Assembly (NCBI RefSeq): GCF_000015505.1
Contig: NC_008759.1
Span: forward strand, 62,001-126,000
Length of the DNA: 64,000 nt
From: Polaromonas naphthalenivorans CJ2
GTDB taxonomy: Bacteria > Pseudomonadota > Gammaproteobacteria > Burkholderiales > Burkholderiaceae_C
Direction: 5' to 3'
Below are positions 17,599-26,037 of this stretch, one piece after another. Position 1 is the first letter of the stretch. Every line of letters begins with the position of its first letter. The translations under genes and the position numbers were made by a program. A model generated the notes under the pieces. It worked only from the letters and a program-made list of their open reading frames with translations, did not search any database and had not been told where the DNA came from.

Positions 17599-17637
17599 TG
17601 TTTATCAGTCAATGACGCGGGCGTATCCAACGAGCAT
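17591..17637 (-). pseudogene. Possible N-terminal stub of a serine resolvase fused to imuA'
   Basis: From ATG at 17637 the minus strand reads MLVGYARV, the hallmark opening of resolvase/invertase-type serine recombinases, and, one base out of frame, TDKQNLD, which is also found there (ARVST-DxQNLD). At NLD the sequence passes directly into the imuA fragment. I infer that a recombination event joined a resolvase start to the imuA remnant. The match is short. Confidence 0.45.
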
Positions 17638-17640
17638 GGG

Positions 17641-18123
17641 TTACCTTTTGGTATGTGTAGCTGCGGCTTTGCGAAGCATTTTGACAACAGAGGGGTTTGC
17701 GTTCTGCAAGCGCTCGAACTCGACGGTGTACCCGTAGAGCTCGTTCAGCACGTAGGCGACCGCACAGGAACGGGAGTAGCCGCCCTCGCAATGGGCCACG
17801 ATTGACAAAATGCCGGGTGGAAGCCCGGTCACAAATGACAAAACCTGCTCTGCCTGGTCAACGGTGAATGCCTTGGACACCTTTTCACGAGCTCTTGCAG
17901 ACAACTCGATACCCAAATGGTCCACGTCCGCGAAGCTCAACCGCAGCAAATGTTCGAACCCGTCCAGGTTTGCAGGGGGTCGCTCGGGGGCCGTGATGGA
18001 GATGACCGCAGTGGTCGGCAATCTGGGGAGGCTCTCGGCTTCTGCACGCGATAACGCAAAAACCTTCCGGCGCTGAGCGGGTCGGTAGAGCTCGTCGATG
18101 ACGGCTTTAAGTCTTGAGGTCAT
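17641..18123 (-). CDS. Dual-specificity/tyrosine phosphatase-like protein
   Basis: This 160-residue protein carries the cysteine phosphatase loop HC-X5-R at residues 111-118 (VAHCEGGYSRSCAVA), with C112 as nucleophile and R118 for phosphate binding. An upstream acid loop (FADVDH, D66/D68) may supply the general acid. Small proteins of this kind occur on plasmids and phages and hydrolyse phosphoprotein or other phosphoesters; the substrate is unknown. It ends directly at the resolvase-like stub, and the intergenic region before its start is long, so it is probably expressed alone. Confidence 0.75.
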   Translation of the reverse strand: MTSRLKAVIDELYRPAQRRKVFALSRAEAESLPRLPTTAVISITAPERPPANLDGFEHLLRLSFADVDHLGIELSARAREKVSKAFTVDQAEQVLSFVTGLPPGILSIVAHCEGGYSRSCAVAYVLNELYGYTVEFERLQNANPSVVKMLRKAAATHTKR

Positions 18124-18663
18124 TTGGAAGGCTGTTCTATCTCATAACTCATGGAATCGTATGGTACTGAGACTATGAATTTAATACTGAGTTTTGCGAC
18201 AAGAATACGAGTTCATTGGACTAATTTCCGAAGCGCTCGTAATTTGTCTCAAAAATGACCGTTTTTGAGACACTCCGGGCTGTTGACTGCGTAGCGAAGA
18301 TGCCCTGAATGGCAACGTTTTAATTTCGCAAAAACTTGTCACTGCGTCGTTAGGGTCGCTGGCGCCCCTGATTCCCATTTCTGTTGCCGTCGGCTTCTCC
18401 TTTTAGCAGTTGCCACTGTATTCCTTAGAGGTTCGCTTGTGGCTCCATATTTCGGTCTAGTTGACCATCTGTGCCGATAATTGTTGACCAGTAATCCCAA
18501 AAATTATGGTCTTGACCATGTGGAATGGTGACGTATACGGCTCGAGCACGGCAGAGCGAATTTGTGCCATCAGCCAAAAGCGGCCGCTACGGACTAGCGA
18601 ATACGACATTTCCCTTGCTCCCTATGAGTTGCATCTGTAAGCTCCGGCTGAAGGGAGAAAAAG
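18124..18663. other. 540-bp intergenic region with TGGTCA/TTGACC sites
   Basis: No gene is convincing here. It separates divergent genes (phosphatase on minus, SGNH hydrolase on plus), so it must hold both promoters. The TTGACC-type sites at 18454-18519 are its most evident structure. An AGGGAG ribosome site lies just before the hydrolase start. Confidence 0.6.
18454..18519. promoter_or_regulatory. Cluster of GGTC/GACC dyads
   Basis: GGTC-N5-GACC (18454-18466), a single TTGACCA (18484-18490) and the perfect dyad ATGGTC-TT-GACCAT (18506-18519) are grouped within 66 bases. A similar cluster is at 25515-25560. They could be operator sites, or the repeated transposase-binding sites found at ends of IS21-type elements. 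Confidence 0.45.
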
Positions 18664-20586
18664 ATGAAAAAGATTGTTGCCGCACTTGTCAGCGGGTTGC
18701 TGTGTGCCTGTGCGCACGCTCAGATTCAGTGGGAGGTCGAGAACCGATTTCCGTTCTTCACTAAGGAGGCCTTCAGGTCTCTCGAAGATGCGGTGGGTGA
18801 CAACCCTATTAACCTAGAGACCCGGATAACCCAGCTTAAGCTGCGCGACCAAGTCAATCACCTCAAAGAGTCAGCATGGAATCCCGAGACCGGAAAGCAC
18901 GATGCCGCTCGTATCCTTTCACCCTCCGTCAGGATTAGTGGCAGAACTGCCTGGCTCGACCCCGCGTGTGAATGGAGTCTGACCAACAGCGCCGGCCAAT
19001 CAGTCCAAAAGGTCAGCGGGCCTTGCCAAGTAGGACCCTGGCTTGAAGCGACCATCGGAGAACCCACCACACTGTCGGTGCGCAAGCCCACAGGCGAGCA
19101 GTTCGAACAAGCCGTTCTGGTAAAAAAACGCTTGGTCGTAGCGATAGGTGACTCCTTCGCATCGGGAGAGGGCAACCCCGACTATTCCGCGAAGTTCGAA
19201 TGGTCACCTGACAGTAGCCTTTTGAAGCGACCTGCACACACCTGGATGCTGAATCCAAACGACATCAGGAAGCTGAAAATTGTAAATGCGCAGTGGTTGG
19301 ACACCAAGTGCCATCGGTCCATCATGGCCTGGCCTTCGCTTTATGCCTTGCAGCAGGCCCTCACCAACAAGGATACCGTTGTCCAGTTCGCGTCGTTTGC
19401 TTGCTCCGGGGCCGAAATCATGGATGGCTTCTACCTTCCGCAGAAAAACACTCCGGGAACCGCCGGGACGAAACTCAGCCCAAGCCGCGAGGACAAATTC
19501 TTAAAATTCTCCCAGCAGGAAGCGCTAGCCCGCTTCCTTTGTCCTACAAACCCCGTTCCGACAGACCTCGAAGTATCGAGAAAAATCGCGCAAACCTATC
19601 TCAACCCCTACTACAACAACAATGAAAATGATGCCAAGAAGGTGACGATGTGGAAGTGCGCTGCGCCGCTGAAACCCGATGAACTTCTCGTCCTCTTCGG
19701 TGGCAACGACACCAAGTTCAGCGGTATTGTGAAGTACGTGTTCCACCCGGCCAAACTCGCTTACAACTTGCCTGTAGTTGGCTTCTTGATGGACAAAGCC
19801 ATCAAATTGGCGCTTACACCAGTGCCCCCGGAGGATGCGAAGAAATACCTCCAGCTCTTGCCAGAAAACTACGGATATCTTCGAGCAGGTCTTGAAGGAT
19901 TCGTAGAGCAAGGAAAAACAAAGGTCCGGATGCTGCAGTACCCCGACCCGGCGTCGAACGACCTGGCACACAATGAAGCGGCCAAGGAGCTACGCGCCTG
20001 CCAGCTCCGGACTGGCGACGCAAACCGCCCAATACAGCAAATGATTGCGTCGCAGCTGCCCGGCCCCTTCAAGAACGAAGGCGCCTGGTACGGCATCAGC
20101 CCGAAGAAGCTCACGCAAATTCGAGAACAGTACGTCGACCCGCTGCGAAAGCTTCAGTTGAGCAGCACCAGTGAATTCGGCTGGGAGCTTGTGGACTCTT
20201 TGCCCGCATTCCATAACCACGGGATTTGCGGCGGTACGCTTGAGTGCGAATCTGCGGGGGAGAACTGCAGGAACTCTGACCGTGTCCGTTGGGCATATTT
20301 CACCGACATCCAGTATGTGCGGGCACCAAACAGTTGCCCCATGAAAAATCTTCTTGTGTTCAACCCCTATGACGACCAGCAAGGGCGCGGGTTGCGCCTT
20401 GCGAATGACGCGGCGCTTGTCGCCGCCCGCGTAGCCCCCAACGGTAGCCTGTACTTGGACTGGGTAAATAACATGGCCCATCCGACTGCCGCTGCCCATG
20501 CGCGTGTTGCAAGCCTTGTTGCCGGCAAGCCCTTGGTTCCTGCTGCGCCCGAGCCAGCTCAGCCATGGCTGGCCTGCGCCAATTGA
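18664..20586 (+). CDS. Exported SGNH/GDSL-family hydrolase
   Basis: A 640-residue protein with a signal peptide (MKKIVAALVSGLLCACAHAQ, cleavage probably after Ala-His-Ala). The SGNH nucleophile motif GDSFASGEGN is at about residues 161-170, the oxyanion Asn motif GGNDTKF at about 346, and the catalytic His block HPTAAAH near 605. A 150-residue beta-rich N-terminal part precedes the hydrolase domain. It is likely a periplasmic or secreted esterase or lipase acting on an ester-linked substrate that cannot be named. The gene is monocistronic with AGGGAG before the ATG. Confidence 0.82.
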   Translation: MKKIVAALVSGLLCACAHAQIQWEVENRFPFFTKEAFRSLEDAVGDNPINLETRITQLKLRDQVNHLKESAWNPETGKHDAARILSPSVRISGRTAWLDPACEWSLTNSAGQSVQKVSGPCQVGPWLEATIGEPTTLSVRKPTGEQFEQAVLVKKRLVVAIGDSFASGEGNPDYSAKFEWSPDSSLLKRPAHTWMLNPNDIRKLKIVNAQWLDTKCHRSIMAWPSLYALQQALTNKDTVVQFASFACSGAEIMDGFYLPQKNTPGTAGTKLSPSREDKFLKFSQQEALARFLCPTNPVPTDLEVSRKIAQTYLNPYYNNNENDAKKVTMWKCAAPLKPDELLVLFGGNDTKFSGIVKYVFHPAKLAYNLPVVGFLMDKAIKLALTPVPPEDAKKYLQLLPENYGYLRAGLEGFVEQGKTKVRMLQYPDPASNDLAHNEAAKELRACQLRTGDANRPIQQMIASQLPGPFKNEGAWYGISPKKLTQIREQYVDPLRKLQLSSTSEFGWELVDSLPAFHNHGICGGTLECESAGENCRNSDRVRWAYFTDIQYVRAPNSCPMKNLLVFNPYDDQQGRGLRLANDAALVAARVAPNGSLYLDWVNNMAHPTAAAHARVASLVAGKPLVPAAPEPAQPWLACAN

Positions 20587-20891
20587 CCTGATTCAAGGCA
20601 ACAGCCACCAGCGCGCGTACGGCTTTTGTCCATGTTTGGCGATTGTGTAGGTCGTCAACCAGCTGAATATCGACAGTGGCATCGCACTGCGAACGTACCA
20701 GCGATGCGTCGGAGTGGCCGAGTCCGGCCACAAGCGGACACCGGGATATCCGTTGCTGTCCCGGCTTGAGGGCTTCCGAGGCCGATTCCGCCGGGTCCCG
20801 CAGTGGTTGGTCTACCAAGACTATGCAGCACAGTGCGCCAAGGGCGGCGCCGAAGGTAAACAGGTCTTTTATGCAAAAGACGCGTGGTTAT
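20587..20891. other. Intergenic region between convergent genes
   Basis: These 305 bases separate the convergent SGNH hydrolase and UvrD-like genes. The only structure is the inverted repeat GTCTTTT-ATGC-AAAAGAC at 20864-20881, ten bases past the helicase stop; it is A/T-rich and may be a weak bidirectional terminator. Open frames here look non-coding. Confidence 0.5.
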
Positions 20892-22841
20892 CTACTGGAT
20901 TGCTTGAAACTCGTCGTCGGTAAACCAGCCGCTTTCCTTGATTCGAGTCAGCGCAGCTTCTTGGTCGGAGGACCAGAGTACGAGAGCCAGCGACTCCTGA
21001 GCGCGGCTGCAGGTGACATACAGCAGGCGCAAGGTGCGGTCGATAGTCGTCTCCTTTCCCTTATCCACATTTTCCCTGTCCCCCTTGCTGAGCTGAGTAC
21101 CCCCAAAAATCTTGTCGTAGGAAATCTGGTTGCCGCCGGCGACGGCGTCGTCCATCACTACCATGACATGCATGAACTCCGAACCTTTCACGACCTGATG
21201 CGTGGCGAGCACAGAATTTCCGGCAAGGTAGGTACGGTATCGCTTCAGTTGGTTCCAGGGAGCATCAAACAGAGCGCACCAGCCGCGACGCATTCTTGCC
21301 TGCTTTGACTCTTCCTCACCTCGGCCAGGAGCTGCAGGAGGAGGCGACTTGTCGGCATACGCCGCCGAGAGGCGATGGTCAAACTCAAACAGATTGGCGC
21401 TCAAGACCGGGAAAAGCACATCCTCAGCGGTGGACTTCTCATCGGTACAGGCGGCGACAAATGCCGCCATCGCCTTGAGCATCTCATCCACACGGGCAGC
21501 TCTCGTCGCTGGGTCTTCTGGGATGTTGTCGAGGCTTCCGTGCCGCCGAAACACCTCTGTGGCCAAAAACTCGTTCAGTGCGCCATCAGCGCCAACGCAT
21601 GCCTCGAGATGAGCAAGCTCGTTCAACATCACCTGTACTGCAGCGGGTCCCTTGTTATCGCCGCTACCAGCAGGCGCTGCTGCGTTCGGGTCAAGCAGGA
21701 CCATTGCCTGGTACACGTCGAGAAACGAGCCGCGAGTCGCGACGAGCTTGTGTTCCAGAGCAAGCAACTGGTATTGTCCCGTGCCCCAGGCGGCCGCTCC
21801 GCTAGCCTCCCGCATTTGGTCTGCGCACCAGCGTTCACGACGAACTTTGTCCTCCGGAGAAAGCGATGTGTCGCCTACATAGAGCCTGACCACTCCTCCA
21901 GTCTTCTCAATTCGAGGGTGCTGCTCTACTCCGGTAGTAGGTTGAGTCCGGCCATCCAACTCCGCTTTCCAGATTCTGTTGATGAGCGTGACAATTCGGC
22001 CTTGGCTGCGGTGGTTCATTTGCAGCTCCGGCGTTGCCCAACTCTGCGGGACCAAGTTGGGCAAGTCAGAGTGTCCGTCGGTGTAGATGCGTTGGCGGTG
22101 GTCGCCAAGCAATCCAAGGGTTAAGCCGCTACCCCTCGGCTCCGCCAGTCCCATCAATGCGTCCAACATGCCCTTTATCGTGTCTTGAGACTCATCGATG
22201 AGCACGATGGGGTGACGGTCCCTGAGGATAGTCTGGAGCGTGGGTTTGTTGCAGAGGAGCCAAGCCGCCGCGTCGAGGACGTTTTTATGCGCAAGTGCTC
22301 CCGGCCCGTACGTGTTGCGGTCAGGGTGATACATGAACACATCGGTTGTTCTAAACCCCTCGATGTCAGCCTTGATTTCGTCCAGGTCCCGCTGTTTCGC
22401 AGCCGTGATACCTCTTGGCTTCGCTTGCGCCTTGGCAGTCTCCTTCTCGAGCTGAGCTTCCTTCACCGCTATGAGTGCCTCGCGGATGTCATCGTTGAAC
22501 CCGCTGATGAGTTCCCAACAGAACGAGTGGATAGTGGATACGCCGACCAAGTCGTTGTCCCCGAGGCGCCCATTAATGACCGCGACCGCATTCTTGGTGT
22601 ACGTGACCACCCGTATCGAACGCCCGTACGTCCGCAAGCGTCGTGCAAGCTGTTCACCTTTCTCATGCTTCAGGACACCGGTCAGCCGACGCAGCACTTC
22701 AACAAGAGTCCTTGTCTTGCCTGAGCCTGCACCCGCGAAAAGGAAGTAGCTGCGGGGAGGCTCCTCAGTGAGATAGCCGCAGATTTCTTCGACTACCCCA
22801 GCGTCGCGGTCGTTGTTGGCAAGGATTGGTACCGCGCTCAT
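20892..22841 (-). CDS. gajB: UvrD/Rep-type helicase, GajB-like
   Basis: A 649-residue superfamily 1 helicase. Walker A GAGSGKT is at residues 37-43, motif Ia/Ib includes VVTYTKNAVAVING, Walker B is PIVLIDESQDT (about 212), motif III GLLGDHRQRIY, motif IV MNHRSQGRI and motif VI YVTCSRAQESL near the C-terminus. Its start overlaps the end of the OLD nuclease gene by 4 bases. An OLD nuclease followed by a UvrD-like helicase is the Gabija arrangement, in which GajB supports the GajA complex. It is longer than usual GajB (about 500 residues), with an acidic insertion rich in Ala before motif IV-VI. Confidence in helicase is high, in Gabija moderate. Confidence 0.75.
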   Translation of the reverse strand: MSAVPILANNDRDAGVVEEICGYLTEEPPRSYFLFAGAGSGKTRTLVEVLRRLTGVLKHEKGEQLARRLRTYGRSIRVVTYTKNAVAVINGRLGDNDLVGVSTIHSFCWELISGFNDDIREALIAVKEAQLEKETAKAQAKPRGITAAKQRDLDEIKADIEGFRTTDVFMYHPDRNTYGPGALAHKNVLDAAAWLLCNKPTLQTILRDRHPIVLIDESQDTIKGMLDALMGLAEPRGSGLTLGLLGDHRQRIYTDGHSDLPNLVPQSWATPELQMNHRSQGRIVTLINRIWKAELDGRTQPTTGVEQHPRIEKTGGVVRLYVGDTSLSPEDKVRRERWCADQMREASGAAAWGTGQYQLLALEHKLVATRGSFLDVYQAMVLLDPNAAAPAGSGDNKGPAAVQVMLNELAHLEACVGADGALNEFLATEVFRRHGSLDNIPEDPATRAARVDEMLKAMAAFVAACTDEKSTAEDVLFPVLSANLFEFDHRLSAAYADKSPPPAAPGRGEEESKQARMRRGWCALFDAPWNQLKRYRTYLAGNSVLATHQVVKGSEFMHVMVVMDDAVAGGNQISYDKIFGGTQLSKGDRENVDKGKETTIDRTLRLLYVTCSRAQESLALVLWSSDQEAALTRIKESGWFTDDEFQAIQ

Positions 22842-25147
22842 GCCATCACGTCCTGGTTCGGCTCAAGCTGCTTCTGCAGCCAGTCCAGGGCATCTGCGAT
22901 GTACTTTGGACAGACAACCGGCTCTTCCGTCGAGACCATTTCGAAGATGCTTGCGGCGAAGTCTCCTTTGTTGAACGAGTCGTGCATGAGCTTGTGGAGT
23001 GCGCCGACCAGGTCTGGAACGCTCGGCGCGTCAGCAACCTGTGTTGCGACAGAGCCAAGTGCACCCTTCGGTGGCTTAATCTTCACGCCATCATCATCGA
23101 CTTTCTCATCCAGCAGGCCCTTGAACCAGACCATGTTCGTGAGAACGAGTGAATCTTCAAATGTGCTGGGCCAATTGCCTTCAGCTTCGGCGACCGGAAG
23201 CTGCCAGCAAAACCGCACAAGGCACTCTGCAGTCTCATTCCAGACCAACTGAGCCTCGGTCGGGTTCTTGAAATCGTTGAGCTTCTGCAGTTTCGGGTGC
23301 CAGCCGCGGAGAGTTGGGTTGCCGCAGTGCAGCCCTGCTTGACCGGTATTGGCCACTGCGACCAGTGTCGTAGTCGGCTCTCCATTCTTCTTTGGCTTGC
23401 CAGCCTTTTCTTCGGTAGGGTCGATGTCAGTGATGATGACCGTGGGAATCCGTAGCTTCTCTACCAACGGCTTTAGTCGATGGGCGTGGCTACCGCCGAT
23501 ATCAAGGAAGGACACATATCGACTGTTCAGCGTCTTGAAGTCCCGCTCAATGAAGAGCGGAACTAGCATGCGCTCTGCAAGACCCTCAACGAAGATGGCG
23601 GCATTAGCGAACAGGAGGTCAGTATGCTGAACGCGGAAGTAGCGTTCCGCGAACTGGCGGGTCTTCTTGTCTTCGCCAAAAACTTTCCCAAGATTGACCA
23701 CCTCTGTCGTCGGCATGGGATTCGCCGCGCTCTTTGCGATGCGGCGGACGTACCGGAGCCGGTCAAAATTCTCCGCATGGGCAAGATGGCTGGAGTGGGT
23801 ACTGATGAGTAATTGGCTTTTGAGAGCTGATGCCTCCTTCTCAGTCGGGCTGATGAGCTTGTGCGCCTTGTCTGGAAAGATTCGTTGCACCTGGACATGG
23901 AGGTGCGCCTCGGGCTCCTCAATCATCACCAGGTGAACCGGTGCAGGAGACCCCTTCTCGGGCTTGAGCCGGGCCGCTTTGAATGAGACCAGTTGATAAC
24001 TGAGTGACTGGAGGTTCTGGTAGCCCAGTCCGATGGAGTATTCCGGCAGGAGCTCTTCGAGCGAATCCTTCTGCATGCTGTACTGAACAGCCGTTCCATG
24101 GTCGAGCAAGTCAGCTGTCTGAATGCGCGTGCGGAAGCGAATCTCTTGGGGGTCGTGCAGACCTGGGTATCCGAGTTCTTTCACCTCTTCGACCGACGGA
24201 GCGATAGCCTCGTGTATTTTCTTGTCCAGTTCCTGCTGCGCCTCGGCGACCGCCTTTATGAGGTCTGCGCGATGGCCGTGACCCGTGCTTGCAATGTTCA
24301 AGTGCTGTCGCGCAAACTTGAGGAGTTGGTTGGAGAACATGCCGACCCGATGCGCTCCTGAGGCAGACCGCGAATCAGCTTCCTCGCTGCCAAGACCACG
24401 CTGGGCTGCGACGAAGTCAACGCGTATCAGCTTCGACAGATGCTTACGCTCAATTGGGCTGGCGTCTGCAGGCAGCGTCTGAGTAGCGTAGGCCTTCAAA
24501 CCTTCCAGCGGATTGTTATCGACGTTCAGCTTATAAGCGCGCACTTGGCCCAGCTTGGATGGCTCGCGCAGCCAAAAGTCGAGAAGGTCAATGGGCCAGG
24601 CCAGCGAATCCGCACCCATGTCCTTCACTGGTAGCCGCGCCGTGTGATATGTCCAGGCCAGCTGCTTCAGCTCGTCAATGCTCACGGCCGGTTCCAGACG
24701 CAGTCGAACACCGACTGCTCCACCTTTCCAGCTGAACTTTGAGAGGAACGGTGCGACGTAGTGGTACATGCCAGCCCCTGCATCGAACCAGAGGTCCAAC
24801 GTCGGCATGGCAGAAAGGATGGTCTCGAGCTGCTCCTTCCATTGGTCTTCGGACCCTGTCATTGTTGAAGGGTCTTCCGTCAGAGCCTCCCACGCTTTGC
24901 CAAGCGCTCGCAGCTTTGGCCACTGCGAGAGGCTGATATCGAACGCACCGAAGGCTGAGCCATCCGCAAGGAAGTGGCGTAGAGCAGCAAGGACCGAGGT
25001 CTTCCCGCTGTTATTCGCGCCGACAAGGATAGTGGTCTTCTTGTCGATATCCAGTTGGACCTTGCCGAGTCGACGAAACTGACAGAACTCTAGGAATCGA
25101 AGCGTGATGTCTCCGGATACCGGCGTTGCGGCGGACGCTGCTGGCAT
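22838..25147 (-). CDS. gajA: OLD-family ATPase-nuclease, GajA-like
   Basis: A 769-residue overcoming-lysogenization-defect nuclease. The ATPase has Walker A GANNSGKT (residues 43-50) and the Walker B/D-loop MIEEPEAHLH (about residue 408). The C-terminal TOPRIM domain shows the glutamate in FVEGLAERML and the acidic TDIDPTEEK. A C-terminal region of about 150 residues follows. The start at 25147 is chosen for its GAGAGG site eight bases upstream; the frame is open 15 codons further. In Gabija, GajA nicks DNA when nucleotide levels fall during phage replication. This protein is longer than typical GajA, so a class 2 OLD-UvrD relative is an equal description. Confidence 0.75.
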   Translation of the reverse strand: MPAASAATPVSGDITLRFLEFCQFRRLGKVQLDIDKKTTILVGANNSGKTSVLAALRHFLADGSAFGAFDISLSQWPKLRALGKAWEALTEDPSTMTGSEDQWKEQLETILSAMPTLDLWFDAGAGMYHYVAPFLSKFSWKGGAVGVRLRLEPAVSIDELKQLAWTYHTARLPVKDMGADSLAWPIDLLDFWLREPSKLGQVRAYKLNVDNNPLEGLKAYATQTLPADASPIERKHLSKLIRVDFVAAQRGLGSEEADSRSASGAHRVGMFSNQLLKFARQHLNIASTGHGHRADLIKAVAEAQQELDKKIHEAIAPSVEEVKELGYPGLHDPQEIRFRTRIQTADLLDHGTAVQYSMQKDSLEELLPEYSIGLGYQNLQSLSYQLVSFKAARLKPEKGSPAPVHLVMIEEPEAHLHVQVQRIFPDKAHKLISPTEKEASALKSQLLISTHSSHLAHAENFDRLRYVRRIAKSAANPMPTTEVVNLGKVFGEDKKTRQFAERYFRVQHTDLLFANAAIFVEGLAERMLVPLFIERDFKTLNSRYVSFLDIGGSHAHRLKPLVEKLRIPTVIITDIDPTEEKAGKPKKNGEPTTTLVAVANTGQAGLHCGNPTLRGWHPKLQKLNDFKNPTEAQLVWNETAECLVRFCWQLPVAEAEGNWPSTFEDSLVLTNMVWFKGLLDEKVDDDGVKIKPPKGALGSVATQVADAPSVPDLVGALHKLMHDSFNKGDFAASIFEMVSTEEPVVCPKYIADALDWLQKQLEPNQDVMA

Positions 25148-25666
25148 TGATGCACCTCTCAATCGAAATGTAGGGGGTGCGCCGCTCCACAAACGGTACA
25201 GGCGCCGGGTAGTAAGCTTACACGATGTAAATGGCGTAAGTTTTTACAGTGAGAATACGACCGTCTGCTCGGACCGTAAGGTTGGCCCTCTGTTCAAAGC
25301 AGCTGATTTCTTGCACGCGCTCTACATACAGGCCGAACAACGGACGCAGGCGGGTGCCGAAGACGTCGCCTGCGAACGCACATCAGGATGTCGCCGCAGC
25401 GGGTAAACACCAGCTTGTCGTCTTTGAACGCGATATTCTTCAGCGAGTTGTAGATTGGCGAGTAGTTGACCAGGGGCGTGAAGGGCTGCTTTGAGCCCGA
25501 AGCCGACATTCAGTGGTCAACACCAGCGAAGTGGTCAGCATTGACCGCAATGATGGTCAATGATTAACAGCATCTGAAGTAACGTTACGCAAGAAAATAC
25601 TGCCTTGCCTGCGCTGGACAATTTGACGGTTCTCACCCCTCTAGTGGGCACCGGAGGACGAATGAC
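25148..25666. other. Promoter-containing gap between gajA and the cold-shock-like gene
   Basis: Divergent genes flank this 519-base region. It includes the ribosome site of gajA, a degraded-looking minus-strand open frame (25294-25509; YSPIYNSLKNIAFKDDKL) that I do not accept as a gene, and the TGGTCA cluster at 25515-25560. A GGAGG ribosome site for the cold-shock-like gene ends the region. Confidence 0.55.
25515..25560. promoter_or_regulatory. Cluster of TGGTCA sites
   Basis: GGTCAA (25515-25520), the dyad GGTCA-GCAT-TGACC (25533-25546) and GGTCAA (25555-25560) lie within 46 bases upstream of the cold-shock-like gene. The same motif is clustered at 18454-18519, about 7 kb away. Operator function or the end of an IS21-like element are both possible. 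Confidence 0.45.
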
Positions 25667-25915
25667 ATGACCACCTTGAATTTGAGCGCAGTACCTCTGC
25701 AAGAGGGTACCGTAGCCCGGCTCAATCCCAAGGCCGGGTTTGGCTACGTTCGTGACCAGTCGGGGGCGAACGAGTACATTTTTGTTTTTGGTTTCGCGCT
25801 TAAACACTCACAGGCCAAAAATCTGTCCGTTGGAAAGGCTGTGCACTTCCGGGTCAGCGGCCAAGGCAGAGTGGATAAACTGCTCTTTGACGAGCGCGTG
25901 CAGACTGAGCGCTAA
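25667..25915 (+). CDS. Cold-shock-domain-like small protein
   Basis: An 82-residue protein whose core GTVARLNPKAGFGYVRDQSG-type segment resembles the first strands of the CspA fold (GTVKWFN..KGFGFI). The next strands (YIFVFGFALKHS, LSVGKAVHFRVSGQGRVDKL) also fit. The aromatic RNP1-like FGY is present; RNP2 is weaker. It would bind single-stranded RNA or DNA. GGAGG precedes the ATG. The gene appears monocistronic and converges on the NYN gene. Confidence 0.7.
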   Translation: MTTLNLSAVPLQEGTVARLNPKAGFGYVRDQSGANEYIFVFGFALKHSQAKNLSVGKAVHFRVSGQGRVDKLLFDERVQTER

Positions 25916-26037
25916 GCTGCGGGCTGGCCATGCCCGCCTGGCTTGACCGTGCGCAAACCGCAGAGGCTGGTACGCACCCCGACCCGCCTAGCGAGCTTCC
26001 TCCAGGGGTCCGAAAGTATGAACAGACCCTCAAATTT

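Noticed and set aside
25294..25509. 71-codon minus-strand frame before gajA
   Set aside because: The second half is Arg/Pro/Val low-complexity sequence and there is no ribosome site; it may be a remnant but cannot be supported.
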